Below are positions 1 through 8,754 of a stretch of DNA of 64,000 nucleotides, piece after piece. Origin of the DNA: Pseudomonas putida. Its GTDB lineage: Bacteria; Pseudomonadota; Gammaproteobacteria; Pseudomonadales; Pseudomonadaceae. Position numbers and translations under genes: made by a program. Each line of letters starts with the position of its first letter. Positions within the stretch are counted from its first letter, which is position 1. The DNA lies in contig NZ_MKZO01000013.1 of the NCBI RefSeq assembly GCF_001941965.1, positions 1 to 64,000 on the forward strand, given 5' to 3'. The notes below the pieces were generated by a model. The model ran no database searches and was not told the origin of the DNA. It worked only from the letters and a program-made list of their open reading frames with translations.

Positions 1-1316
1 CACTGCGGTATTGCTGACGGCGCCGACCTGGGAGTCGGTGGACAGCCTGTTCGCCCGCGACCGTAACGCGGTGGTCCTGACCACACCGGGCCGCCAGCCA
101 GCGCCCCGATCAGCCAGTAACAGCACAGCCCCACCAGGAAGGTGGTCTTGGCATCCTTCAGCCCGCGAATCGAGCCCATGGCCACCGTCTGGATCCCGTC
201 GAACAGCTCGAACCACGCCGCCACCATCAACAGGCTCACCGCCAGCTTCACCACCCCGGCAAACGCCGGATCCTCCAGGTCGAGGAACAACCCCACCAGC
301 GCTTCCGGTTTCAGCCAGAACAGCACCGAGAACCCAAGCATCACCGCCGCGCCAAAGCCGATCCCGACCCGCCCGGCATGCCGCGCCGCCAGCAGCCGGT
401 CGGCGCCGTAGTGCAGGCCGACGCGCATGGTCACCGCATAGGACAACCCCGCCGGGATCATGAACGCCGTCGAGACGATCTGCAGGGCGATCTGGTGCGC
501 GCCCAGTTCGGTACTGCCCATGGTCCCCATGCACAGCGCGGCGAAGGCGAACAGGCCGACTTCCACGGTGTAGGTCCCGCCAATCGGCAGGCCCAGGCGC
601 CACAACTCGCGCAGCGCCGGCATCGATGGCCGCGACAGGTTCCTGCGGATCGGGTAGGGCGCATAGGCCGGGTGCTGACGGATATACAACGCCAGGGCCA
701 CCGCCATGCAGTTGGCGACGACCGCCGTCACCAGGCCGATACCCACCAGCCCCAGCTTCGGCAGGCCGAACATGCCCTCGATCAGCGCGTAATTGAGCAG
801 GAAGTTGACCACCGTCCCCACCAGGCTGATGACCATCACCGGCGACGAGCGCCCCAGCGCACTGGTAAAACCGCGCAGGGCCATGAAGGTCAGGTAGCCG
901 GGCAGGGCGAAGGGCAGCAACAGCAGGAAGTGCCCGGCATTCTCGACGTTGCCGGGTGTCTGCCCGAGCAGCAGCAATACCGGCCCGAGGTTCCACAGCA
1001 CCAGCGCCGCCACCACCGCCATGACCCAGCCCAGCCACAGCCCGGCCTGGGTCAGGCGGGTGGCGCCTTCGGTGTCGCCGGCGCCATGACGGATGGCGAC
1101 CAGGGTACCGACCGCGGCGATCACCCCGAGGCAGAAGATCGACACGAACGAATAGCTCGCCGCACCCAGGCCGCCGCCGGCCAGGGCCTCGGGGCTGATC
1201 CTGGCCATCATCAGGGTGTCGGTGAGCAGCATCAGCATATGCGCCAACTGCGAGGCAATCAGCGGCCCCGCCAGCCGCAACAGTGCCTTGAGTTCATGGG
1301 TTGGCGCCGCCTGCAT
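1..1316 (-). CDS. MATE family multidrug/Na+ antiporter, C-terminus disrupted
   Basis: Inner-membrane MATE (NorM/PmpM-type) exporter that would expel cationic drugs in exchange for H+ or Na+. Reading from the ATG at 1316, the product starts MQAAPTHELKALLRLAGPLI and continues with alternating hydrophobic segments. Family-like sequence runs to GSIRGLKDAKTTFLVGLCCY and WLIGALAG (about positions 105-180). There, some 45 residues before the expected end, the frame stops resembling the family and fills with codons rare in this genome (CGA, ACA, AGG) until the window edge. No stop is reached. The gene diverges from the LysR gene at 1449, with a 132-bp promoter region between them. The family call is secure; whether the gene is intact is not. 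Confidence 0.85.
   Translation of the reverse strand, partial: MQAAPTHELKALLRLAGPLIASQLAHMLMLLTDTLMMARISPEALAGGGLGAASYSFVSIFCLGVIAAVGTLVAIRHGAGDTEGATRLTQAGLWLGWVMAVVAALVLWNLGPVLLLLGQTPGNVENAGHFLLLLPFALPGYLTFMALRGFTSALGRSSPVMVISLVGTVVNFLLNYALIEGMFGLPKLGLVGIGLVTAVVANCMAVALALYIRQHPAYAPYPIRRNLSRPSMPALRELWRLGLPIGGTYTVEVGLFAFAALCMGTMGSTELGAHQIALQIVSTAFMIPAGLSYAVTMRVGLHYGADRLLAARHAGRVGIGFGAAVMLGFSVLFWLKPEALVGLFLDLEDPAFAGVVKLAVSLLMVAAWFELFDGIQTVAMGSIRGLKDAKTTFLVGLCCYWLIGALAGGPVWSGPPRYGRGRTGCPPTPRSAPSAIPQ
2..97 (+). other. coding-like fragment abutting the MATE gene
   Basis: Read from position 2 on the plus strand, this stretch gives a protein-like sequence containing ESVDSLFARDRNAVVLTTP, with typical Pseudomonas codon choice (GTG GAC AGC CTG TTC GCC CGC GAC). 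It faces the MATE gene, whose own frame degenerates over the same bases. I do not recognise the protein. It may be the end of another gene joined here by a rearrangement or at a contig end. Confidence 0.35.
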
Positions 1317-1448
1317 GGTCGGATTCCTCGAAAAATGAAGTGACAAGCCGCCAATTCTCGACCTTTGCGCGGTTGCGCACAAAAGGATAAAAGCGATCAT
1401 TGGCATGATTAAAACTCATGCGAAGATGCATCCTTACGGAGGTCCTTC

Positions 1449-2393
1449 ATGTCCAGTCGTCTTCCCCCGCTGTACGCCCTGCGCGCCTTCGAAGCGGCGG
1501 CGCGGCACAGCTCGTTCACCCGTGCCGCGGATGAGTTGAACATCACCCAGAGCGCGGTGAGCCGGCATATCCGCACCCTCGAGGAGCATTTCGCCTGCCG
1601 TCTGTTCATCCGCAACGGTCGCAGCCTGCAACTGAGCGAGGCGGCGCGCCTGCTGCTGCCCGGCGTACGCGAAGGCTTCGGCGCCCTGGAGCGGGCCTGC
1701 AGCACCCTGCGCAGCGAAGAGGGCGTGCTGCGCATGAAGGCGCCTTCGACCCTGACCATGCGCTGGCTGCTGGCGCGGCTCAGCCGCTTCCGCCATCTTC
1801 AGCCGGGCAACGAGGTACAACTGACCAGCGCCTGGATGGACGTGGACCATGTCGACTTCAACCAGGAACCCTTCGACTGCGCCGTACTGCTGGGCGACGG
1901 GCACTTCCCGCCGGACTGGGAGGTGAGCTGCCTGTTCTCCGAATGGCTGGTGCCGGTGGGCGCGCCGGAGTTGCTCAAGGACGGCCCCTGGGATGTGGAA
2001 AAACTCGCCGCCTGCGAACTGCTCCACCCGACCCCGGACAAGCGCGACTGGCGCACCTGGCTGGCACGCATGGGCCTCACCGAAGACGTCTCGCTCAAGG
2101 GCGGCCAGGTGTTCGACACCCTGGAGCTGGGCATGATCGCTGCCGCCCGGGGCTATGGCGTGTCCATGGGCGATTTGCTGATGGTCGCCGAGGATGTCGC
2201 CCAGGGCCGGCTGAGTCTGCCCTGGCCGGCGGCGGTGGCCAGCGGGCTGGACTACTATCTGGTCTGGCCACGCACCCGTCCCGGTGGCGAGCGCCTGCGT
2301 CGGCTCAGCGACTTCCTGCAAGGTGAGGCACGGGCGATGCAGCTGCCAGATGTGGAAATGCTGCGGGCAAATGCTACCAACAGCGGCGAATGA
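1449..2393 (+). CDS. LysR-family transcriptional regulator (GcvA-like)
   Basis: 314-aa LysR-type regulator. The N-terminal winged helix-turn-helix spans about residues 6-65, with the recognition helix around ADELNITQSAVSRHIRTLE. A substrate-binding effector domain follows, about 90-300. The opening LPPLYALRAFEAAARHSSFT is typical of the GcvA/DsdC-like branch, but the effector cannot be read from sequence. The start is supported by GGAGG 8 bases upstream. It diverges from the MATE exporter, so it may control that gene as well as itself; this is inferred from position only. Chemoreceptor downstream is separately promoted. Confidence 0.88.
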   Translation: MSSRLPPLYALRAFEAAARHSSFTRAADELNITQSAVSRHIRTLEEHFACRLFIRNGRSLQLSEAARLLLPGVREGFGALERACSTLRSEEGVLRMKAPSTLTMRWLLARLSRFRHLQPGNEVQLTSAWMDVDHVDFNQEPFDCAVLLGDGHFPPDWEVSCLFSEWLVPVGAPELLKDGPWDVEKLAACELLHPTPDKRDWRTWLARMGLTEDVSLKGGQVFDTLELGMIAAARGYGVSMGDLLMVAEDVAQGRLSLPWPAAVASGLDYYLVWPRTRPGGERLRRLSDFLQGEARAMQLPDVEMLRANATNSGE

Positions 2394-2425
2394 ACGTTTG
2401 CGCGTGAAATAACCGCGCCCTGCGC

Positions 2426-2453
2426 TCAAGTAATCCCGCGCCAAGCCGAATTA
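2426..2453 (+). promoter_or_regulatory. candidate sigma-28 (FliA) promoter for the chemoreceptor
   Basis: TCAAG at 2426-2430, then 14 bases, then GCCGAATTA at 2445-2453. Sigma-28 promoters have the form TAAAG/TCAAG-N14-GCCGATAA. The site lies about 95 bp upstream of the chemoreceptor start, as expected for a motility-regulon gene. Two bases of the -10 differ from consensus. Confidence 0.55.
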
Positions 2454-2544
2454 GCAGGCAAGGGCCCGGAATGAGGCCCGTCCGACCCGCCCATCGTGCC
2501 CCCGCGATCAGGATGATCCCGGCCTTACTTCGCCAGGAGTTTTC

Positions 2545-4527
2545 ATGTCTCGACCCCGCGCCCGGATTGCCTCGCAGCTTGGCCTTGCGCTTGCCGCCGT
2601 GCTGGCCGTTGTCATCACCGGCAGTACCCTGTTCGCCCTGCGCTCCCTCGACCACGCCAACCTGATCACCCGCCAGGAGCACCTGACCAGTGAAGCCCGG
2701 CTGCTGGCTGACCAGCTCGGGACTTTCCACGACTCCCTGAAGGACAGCACCCAGCGCCTCGCCGGGTTGTTCGAAAAGCGCTTCAGCGGTTTGACCGTGC
2801 AGGCGGGAACGTCCATTCCCGTGGCCGGCATCGCTGCTCCCGGGTTGTTCCTCGACGGCCAGGCGCTGAACAACGATTTCAGCGAAGTCGATGAATTCCG
2901 TCAGATGACCGCCGGCGTCGCCACGATCTTCGTGCGCAGCGGCGACGACTTCGTGCGCATCAGCACCTCGCTGACCAAGCAGGATGGCAGCCGCGCCATC
3001 GGCACCTTGCTCGACCGGCAGAGCCCGGCCTACGGGCGGATCATGAGCGGCCAGTCCTACGTCGGGCGCGCCTTGCTGTTCGACCGCTTCTACATGACCC
3101 AGTACACCCCGGTGCGTGATGCTGGCGGGCAGGTCATCGCCATTCTCTTCGTCGGCTTCGACTACACCGACGCGCAGAAGAACCAGTTCGACAACCTCAA
3201 GCGCTTCCGCATCGGCCAGACCGGCTCCCTGGCCCTGCTCGACGAGCAAGGCCGCTGGCTGGTGCCGCCGGCGGGCGTGACCGACCTGGCAAAGGCCGCC
3301 AGCGAGGCGGCCGGCTTCGTCGGCAAGCCGGGTGAAGGGCGCTTCTGGAATGACGGCGTGGAAGATCTCTACAGCGTCGCCATGCCGTTCGCCGGCGGCC
3401 CCTGGACCGTGCTGGCGAGCATGCCGGAAGCGGAAATCCGCGCGGTGACCTGGAGCGTCGGCACCCGCCTGGCGATTGGCAGCCTGCTGGCGATGCTGCT
3501 CGCGGTGGGCGCCACGCTCTGGCTGTTGCGGCGCAAGCTGCGGCCGCTGAGCGACCTGGTGCATCAGGCCGAAGCGCTGGGCGCGGGTGACCTGGATGTG
3601 CGTCTGCAGGTCACCAGCCAGGACGAGATCGGCCAGTTGGCCGCCAGCTTCAACCATATGGGCGAAGCGCTGGCGAACATGGTTGTGCGTATCCGCGAGG
3701 CGTCGCAGCAAGTCGGCCAGCGTGCCCATGCCCTGGCCGATCTCTCGGCGGGTGCCTGCGATGGCATGGACCGGCAATCCGGTGAGATCACCAGCATGGC
3801 CGGCGCGGTGGAAGAGTTCAGCGCCACCTCGGCGAATATCGCCGACAGCATGGGCAGCACCGAGCGCATGGCCCGGGACAATGCCCAGCAGACGCGGATC
3901 GGGCGGGCGTCGATGGACGAAGCCTCGACCTCGCTGCAGCAGATTGCCGAAGCCTTGGGCGACACCGCCAAGGTCATCGACATTCTGGGTGCCCGCTCCC
4001 AGGACATCGGCGGCATCGTCGGCACCATCACCTCAATTGCCGAGCAGACCAACCTGCTGGCGCTCAATGCCGCCATCGAAGCGGCGCGGGCCGGGGAGCA
4101 GGGGCGTGGGTTTGCCGTGGTCGCCGACGAGGTTCGGCACCTGGCGGCGCGTACCCGCCAGGCCACTGATGAAATCTCCTCGATGATCGACAGCGTGCAG
4201 CAGCAGACCGGGCATGCCATCAGCACCATGGAGCAAGGTAACCGCCTGATGCGCGAGGGGCTGGAGCGCAACGCCCGGGTCGCCGAGGCGCTGGCGCGCA
4301 TCGACGAGCAGAGCCGCAGTGCCGGGGAGCAGTTCGCGGTGATCACCACCGCGACCCAGGAGCAGAGTGCGACGGCGACGGTGCTCAGCAGCAACCTGCA
4401 GAGCATTGCCACGACCAACCATGATCAGCGGGAAGTGGCGAACGATCTGGCGACTACGGCGCGTCAGTTGGAGGGGTTGGCAGGGCAGTTGCGGGAGGAG
4501 GTGGACCGCTTCCGCGTTCGCCACTGA
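2545..4527 (+). CDS. methyl-accepting chemotaxis protein with periplasmic Cache domain
   Basis: 660-aa inner-membrane chemoreceptor that signals to CheA/CheW. It has a first membrane segment at about residues 8-30, a large periplasmic sensor of the fused Cache3/Cache2 type at about 40-300, and a second membrane segment at about 308-328. A HAMP domain (about 330-384) and a cytoplasmic coiled-coil signalling domain follow. The hairpin tip signature [20 protein letters not shown] is at about 505-525. The ligand is unknown; Cache domains of this class often bind small organic acids. The start follows CAGGAG. It appears to be monocistronic, preceded by a sigma-28-like promoter and followed by a REP palindrome. 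Confidence 0.93.
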   Translation: MSRPRARIASQLGLALAAVLAVVITGSTLFALRSLDHANLITRQEHLTSEARLLADQLGTFHDSLKDSTQRLAGLFEKRFSGLTVQAGTSIPVAGIAAPGLFLDGQALNNDFSEVDEFRQMTAGVATIFVRSGDDFVRISTSLTKQDGSRAIGTLLDRQSPAYGRIMSGQSYVGRALLFDRFYMTQYTPVRDAGGQVIAILFVGFDYTDAQKNQFDNLKRFRIGQTGSLALLDEQGRWLVPPAGVTDLAKAASEAAGFVGKPGEGRFWNDGVEDLYSVAMPFAGGPWTVLASMPEAEIRAVTWSVGTRLAIGSLLAMLLAVGATLWLLRRKLRPLSDLVHQAEALGAGDLDVRLQVTSQDEIGQLAASFNHMGEALANMVVRIREASQQVGQRAHALADLSAGACDGMDRQSGEITSMAGAVEEFSATSANIADSMGSTERMARDNAQQTRIGRASMDEASTSLQQIAEALGDTAKVIDILGARSQDIGGIVGTITSIAEQTNLLALNAAIEAARAGEQGRGFAVVADEVRHLAARTRQATDEISSMIDSVQQQTGHAISTMEQGNRLMREGLERNARVAEALARIDEQSRSAGEQFAVITTATQEQSATATVLSSNLQSIATTNHDQREVANDLATTARQLEGLAGQLREEVDRFRVRH

Positions 4528-4543
4528 TTCTGTTAGTTCATGC

Positions 4544-4628
4544 TGGCCTCATCGCTGGCAAGCCAGCTCCCACAGGGACCGCGTGCACCGCTGAACCTGT
4601 GGGAGCTGGCTTGCCAGCGATGAGGCCA
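4544..4628. repeat. REP pair (BIME) between convergent genes
   Basis: Inverted arms of about 33 bp, TGGCCTCATCGCTGGCAAGC... and its complement, flank a short spacer. The spacer reads GACCGCGTGCACCGCTGAAC, which is the reverse complement of the spacer in the copies at 50525 and 63688. It sits between the chemoreceptor and hglS stops. Confidence 0.92.
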
Positions 4629-4640
4629 GACCTGACAACC

Positions 4641-6017
4641 TCATTGCTCAAGCCGGTTCAGGGCTATGATGCAGGCCTCGATAGAGCGCTTTTCACTCTC
4701 GGCATACAACGCCAACTCATCCTGCACCACCATCCCCAACGCCTGCTCGAACGCCTCCCTATTGGCATTGCTGCCATACTCCGCCTGACCGTCATCCCCC
4801 AGGTTGGACTGGAAAATCCCCGCCGCACTGACCGGCAGAAAATCCTCGTACACCAGCGCCTCGAAGTGGACATGCCCCGCTTCGATCAGCCCTTCCAGCG
4901 TCTCGGGCTGCTCTTTCGCCGCCAGCCCCTTCTCCGTCGGGAAGTACCGGAAGTACGCCAGCCCCTGCTCGCGCATCTGCCGCAGATCATCCGGAAACGC
5001 CCGGAACGTCTCGGCCAGCAGGCTCATGTAGCGATCGGCATTGCTCTCTGCCGGCACCCCGCCCAGCACATCACGGGTGGCATCGAGCAGTTGGTCATAA
5101 AGCAGCCGCCCCTTCGGCGTCAGCGCCGCACCACGCTGTTCGATCTCGCCAAAGCGCGCCGTATGGCTGCCCTGCGTATCACGGAAGGCAATCGACTCCT
5201 GCAACGCCTTGAAGCTGGTCTGGCGCAACAGGATCGGATGGCGCCGCGTCGGCGGCCCCTCGATCACTGCCTTTGGCGGAATCCCGTGGGCCGGCATCCC
5301 TAGCTGGATCGCATCGATATCCAGGGTGCGCGGGGTCAGGTGGTTGATATGCGGGCCCTTGAACGCCACCACATCGGCGATCAGACGATGCTGGTCGTGC
5401 AGTTGCTGGTACTCCTGCGCCGTCACCGTGGCTTCATGGTGCCAACGGAAGGTGTGCAGGGCTTCGTCGACGAACGCCTGGGCATCGGCGTCGTTCAGGC
5501 CGCCCTCCTGCTCGCTTTGTTCGATCAACTGCAAGGCGCGCGGCGTGAAGATCTGGCGCTTGTCCAGGATCGACCGGGCCAGCTCGCGCAGGTCCGGATC
5601 ATCGATCAGCTCCAGGCGCAGCAGCGAGGTGAAGACCCGGAACGGGCTGATATGCAGCGCCTGTTCATGCACCGGACGAAACGCCGTGGAATGCACCGGC
5701 ACCCCGGCGGAGCTCAGGTCGTAGTAGCCCACCGGCTGCATGCCCATCACCGCGAACAGTCGACCGATGGTCGCCAGCTCCGCCGCCGTGCCGACGCGGA
5801 TGGCGCCGTGGCGTTCCTGGTCCAGGCGTTCCACCTCACCGGTCCAGCGCAGCGCCTCGGCCACCTCCGGGCGCATCGCCATCACCTGCCGGTTGACCTC
5901 GCTCACCAGCGCCAGCAGCGTGCCGTAGAGCGGGACTTCCTGCTTGTACATCAACGACATGGCGGCGGAGAACCGCGCGCGGATAAGGTCCGGGCTGACG
6001 AAATCTTCTGCGGGCAT
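4641..6017 (-). CDS. hglS: 2-oxoadipate dioxygenase/decarboxylase (D-2-hydroxyglutarate synthase)
   Basis: 458-aa DUF1338/YdcJ-family enzyme. In P. putida, HglS converts 2-oxoadipate to D-2-hydroxyglutarate, an Fe(II)-dependent step in lysine catabolism through pipecolate and 2-aminoadipate. I chose the start MPAEDFVSP at 6017 over the upstream ATG at 6050. It has an AGGAAG ribosome site, and it numbers the metal ligands as known: H70 in RHGAIRVGT and H226 in INHLTPR, with the glutamate in GEIEQRG as third ligand. It lies beside a LysR gene, amaB and amaA, which perform or control the preceding steps. Confidence 0.93.
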   Translation of the reverse strand: MPAEDFVSPDLIRARFSAAMSLMYKQEVPLYGTLLALVSEVNRQVMAMRPEVAEALRWTGEVERLDQERHGAIRVGTAAELATIGRLFAVMGMQPVGYYDLSSAGVPVHSTAFRPVHEQALHISPFRVFTSLLRLELIDDPDLRELARSILDKRQIFTPRALQLIEQSEQEGGLNDADAQAFVDEALHTFRWHHEATVTAQEYQQLHDQHRLIADVVAFKGPHINHLTPRTLDIDAIQLGMPAHGIPPKAVIEGPPTRRHPILLRQTSFKALQESIAFRDTQGSHTARFGEIEQRGAALTPKGRLLYDQLLDATRDVLGGVPAESNADRYMSLLAETFRAFPDDLRQMREQGLAYFRYFPTEKGLAAKEQPETLEGLIEAGHVHFEALVYEDFLPVSAAGIFQSNLGDDGQAEYGSNANREAFEQALGMVVQDELALYAESEKRSIEACIIALNRLEQ

Positions 6018-6114
6018 CGCGGGCTTCCTGGTGAGTGGTCGGGTACTCATACATGAAAGCGAGGAATGCTGACGGACTTCAAGCGAAAAAAAGTCGAGCA
6101 GTCATTCCGTAAAT

Positions 6115-7014
6115 TCAGGACTTTTCCGCGGCGACCTGCTCGGCGATCCAGTCCACCAGGCAGCGCACCTTGGGCACTTCGGCAGCGTGCTCGGAGAACG
6201 CCAGGAAATGCGCGCCATTGCTGCGCACGCGGTGCGCCCAGGGCACCACCAGCTTGCCCTCGGCGATATCGGCCTCGGCCAGGTAACCAGGCACCAGCGC
6301 CACGCCGCAACCGGCCTGGGCCGCACTCAGGCACATATGGAAGGTGTCGAAGCGCGGGCCGTGATAGCTGTTGGGCGAGTGCAGGCCCTGTTCGAGAAAC
6401 CATTCGTGCCAGGCTTCCGGACGCGTCGTGCTTTGCAGCAGGACGAAGTCGGACAATTCGCTGGCGTCGCTCAGGCTGCGCCCTTGCAGCAGGTCAGGCG
6501 CACACACCGGCAATACCTCTTCGCCGAACAGCTCGATGCAGGTCGCCCCGGGCCAGGTGCCCTGGCCATAGAAGAACACCACATCGGCCTTGGCCTGCAG
6601 CAGGGAGAACGGCTCCATCTCGTTGCGGATATCCAGGTGGATATTCGGATAACGCTTGCCGAAGCCCTTCAGGTGCGGGATCAGCCAGCGCACGCCGAAG
6701 CTGGGCTGGGTGGCGACCTTGAGTACTTCGGTCTGCTCGCCGTAGGACATGATGTAGCGGCTGGACATGTCCACCTGGGTTAGGATCTTGTTCACCTCGG
6801 CCAGGTACAGCGCGCCGGCGGGGGTGAGTTGCAGGCGCCGGCGGATGCGCAGGAACAGGTGATGGCGGAGCATCTCCTCCAGTTGCGCCACCTGCTTGCT
6901 CACAGCGCTCTGGGTCAGGTGCAGTTCCTCGGCGGCGCGGGTGAAGCTCAGGTGCCGGGCGGCGGCTTCGAAGCATTGCAGGGCGGCCATCGACGGCACC
7001 AGGCGTTTGGACAT
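6115..7014 (-). CDS. LysR-family regulator of the lysine-catabolic cluster
   Basis: 299-aa LysR regulator with an N-terminal helix-turn-helix (about 8-65, including AAEELHLTQSAVSKQVAQLE) and a substrate-binding domain. It is transcribed toward hglS (98-bp gap) and divergently from amaB. That placement makes it the likely sensor of a lysine-derived intermediate controlling amaB-amaA and perhaps hglS. An inverted repeat ATCATT-N9-AATGAT lies 15 bp upstream of its start and could be the operator. The regulatory role is inferred from position and from the same gene order in P. putida. Confidence 0.87.
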   Translation of the reverse strand: MSKRLVPSMAALQCFEAAARHLSFTRAAEELHLTQSAVSKQVAQLEEMLRHHLFLRIRRRLQLTPAGALYLAEVNKILTQVDMSSRYIMSYGEQTEVLKVATQPSFGVRWLIPHLKGFGKRYPNIHLDIRNEMEPFSLLQAKADVVFFYGQGTWPGATCIELFGEEVLPVCAPDLLQGRSLSDASELSDFVLLQSTTRPEAWHEWFLEQGLHSPNSYHGPRFDTFHMCLSAAQAGCGVALVPGYLAEADIAEGKLVVPWAHRVRSNGAHFLAFSEHAAEVPKVRCLVDWIAEQVAAEKS

Positions 7015-7028
7015 TGCGGAGCTCCAGG

Positions 7029-7101
7029 ATCATTACCTGACGGAATGATGTGCGGAATAAAGGTCGTTTGTTGCGCCAGAGTGATCGGATTAATACTGAT
7101 C
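7029..7101. promoter_or_regulatory. candidate LysR operators between lysR and amaB
   Basis: The divergent intergenic region holds ATCATT (7029-7034) and AATGAT (7044-7049) as perfect 6-bp inverted arms 9 bp apart. A second dyad, GATC-N11-GATC, is at 7083-7101. LysR proteins usually bind such interrupted dyads (T-N11-A). Assignment to the adjacent regulator is inference. Confidence 0.4.
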
Positions 7102-7145
7102 CCCACCAACGATTACAACCTTTCACCGCCTTGCAGGAGAACAAA

Positions 7146-8636
7146 ATGGTTGATGGACTGCTTGACCGCCTGGGTGTCCCGGCCAGTGCCTACACCAAGG
7201 GCAACCATCCCGTTCACACCCCCATCGACGGCAGCGTGATCGCTTCGGTGCAGCTGGAGCCGGCCGCGGCCGTGGGCGCGAAGATCGCCCAGGCGCAGCA
7301 GGCCTTCGAAGCCTGGCGCAACGTGCCGGCGCCGCGTCGCGGCGAGCTGGTGCGCCTGTTCGGTGAAGTGCTGCGTGAATACAAGGCGGAGCTGGGTGAG
7401 CTGGTTTCCGTGGAAGCCGGCAAGATCACCCAGGAAGGCCTGGGTGAAGTGCAGGAAATGATCGATATCTGCGACTTCGCCGTTGGCCTGTCGCGTCAAC
7501 TCTACGGCCTGACCATCGCTTCCGAACGCCCTGGCCACCATATGCGCGAAAGCTGGCATCCGCTGGGCGTGGTCGGCGTGATCAGCGCCTTCAACTTCCC
7601 GGTCGCGGTGTGGGCGTGGAACACCACGCTGGCGCTGGTCTGCGGCAATGCCGTGGTGTGGAAACCTTCCGAAAAAACGCCGCTGACGGCCCTGGCCTGC
7701 CAGGCGCTGTTCGAAAAGGCCCTGGCGAAATTTGGTGAGGCACCTGCGGGCTTGAGCCAGGTGATCATCGGCGATCGTGATGCCGGCCAGGCGCTGGTGG
7801 ATGATCCGCGCGTGCCGCTGGTCAGCGCTACCGGCAGCACCCGCATGGGCCGTGAAGTCGGGCCGCGTGTGGCGGCGCGCTTCGGTCGCAGCATCCTCGA
7901 ACTGGGCGGCAACAACGCCATGATCCTCGCCCCGAGCGCCGATCTCGATCTCGCCGTGCGTGCCGTGCTGTTCAGCGCCGTCGGTACGGCCGGGCAGCGT
8001 TGCACCACCTTGCGTCGGGTGATCGTGCATCGCTCGGTGAAGGATGAAGTAGTGGCGCGGGTCAAATCCGCCTACGGCAAGGTGCGCATTGGTGATCCGC
8101 GCGAGGGCAACCTGGTCGGTCCGCTGATCGACAAGGCGTCGTTCCTGTCAATGCAGGACGCGCTGGCCCGTGCCCGTGACGAGGGTGGCCAGGTGTTCGG
8201 TGGCGAGCGTCAGTTGGCTGACCAGTATCCGGATGCCTATTACGTTGCTCCGGCCATCGTCGAAATGCCTGGCCAGACCGAGGTGGTGCGCCACGAGACC
8301 TTCGCGCCGATCCTCTATGTGATGGCCTACGATGATTTCGACGAAGCGCTGCGCCTGAACAACGAAGTGCCGCAAGGCCTGTCCTCGTGCATCTTCACCA
8401 CCGACCTGCGCGAGGCCGAGCGTTTCCAGAGTGCGGCGGGCAGTGACTGCGGGATCGCCAACGTCAATATCGGCACCAGTGGCGCGGAGATTGGCGGGGC
8501 CTTTGGGGGCGAGAAGGAAACGGGTGGCGGGCGTGAGTCCGGGTCGGATAGCTGGAAGGCGTATATGCGCCGGCAGACCAATACCGTGAACTACTCGCGG
8601 GAGTTGCCGCTGGCCCAGGGCATCGTGTTCGACTGA
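7146..8636 (+). CDS. amaB: L-aminoadipate-semialdehyde dehydrogenase (ALDH7 family)
   Basis: 496-aa NAD(P)-dependent aldehyde dehydrogenase. It oxidises 2-aminoadipate 6-semialdehyde (in equilibrium with piperideine-6-carboxylate) to 2-aminoadipate. The catalytic nucleophile is the cysteine of GTAGQRCTTLRR (about residue 286) and the general base is the glutamate in LELGGNNA (about residue 252). The ATG at 7146 has GCAGGAG upstream. An in-frame extension to 7050 runs through the promoter region and is rejected. The next gene, amaA, makes its substrate. The call rests on family features plus the amaA/hglS context. Confidence 0.9.
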   Translation: MVDGLLDRLGVPASAYTKGNHPVHTPIDGSVIASVQLEPAAAVGAKIAQAQQAFEAWRNVPAPRRGELVRLFGEVLREYKAELGELVSVEAGKITQEGLGEVQEMIDICDFAVGLSRQLYGLTIASERPGHHMRESWHPLGVVGVISAFNFPVAVWAWNTTLALVCGNAVVWKPSEKTPLTALACQALFEKALAKFGEAPAGLSQVIIGDRDAGQALVDDPRVPLVSATGSTRMGREVGPRVAARFGRSILELGGNNAMILAPSADLDLAVRAVLFSAVGTAGQRCTTLRRVIVHRSVKDEVVARVKSAYGKVRIGDPREGNLVGPLIDKASFLSMQDALARARDEGGQVFGGERQLADQYPDAYYVAPAIVEMPGQTEVVRHETFAPILYVMAYDDFDEALRLNNEVPQGLSSCIFTTDLREAERFQSAAGSDCGIANVNIGTSGAEIGGAFGGEKETGGGRESGSDSWKAYMRRQTNTVNYSRELPLAQGIVFD

Positions 8637-8673
8637 TTCGCAAGCAAGCACACTCCTGCAGGACCGCCACGGT

Positions 8674-8700
8674 CCCTGTGGGAGCTGGCTTGCCAACGAT
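8674..8700. repeat. single REP element
   Basis: CCCTGTGGGAGCTGGCTTGCCAACGAT is one REP arm (CCCTGTGGGAGCTGGCTTGC core) without a facing partner. It lies between amaB and amaA, so it may shape mRNA stability between the two. Confidence 0.8.
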
Positions 8701-8754
8701 GCTTTTCCAGGTTCAGAAATAACAAGATCAATACCTGCTCCGGGGAGCCCACCA

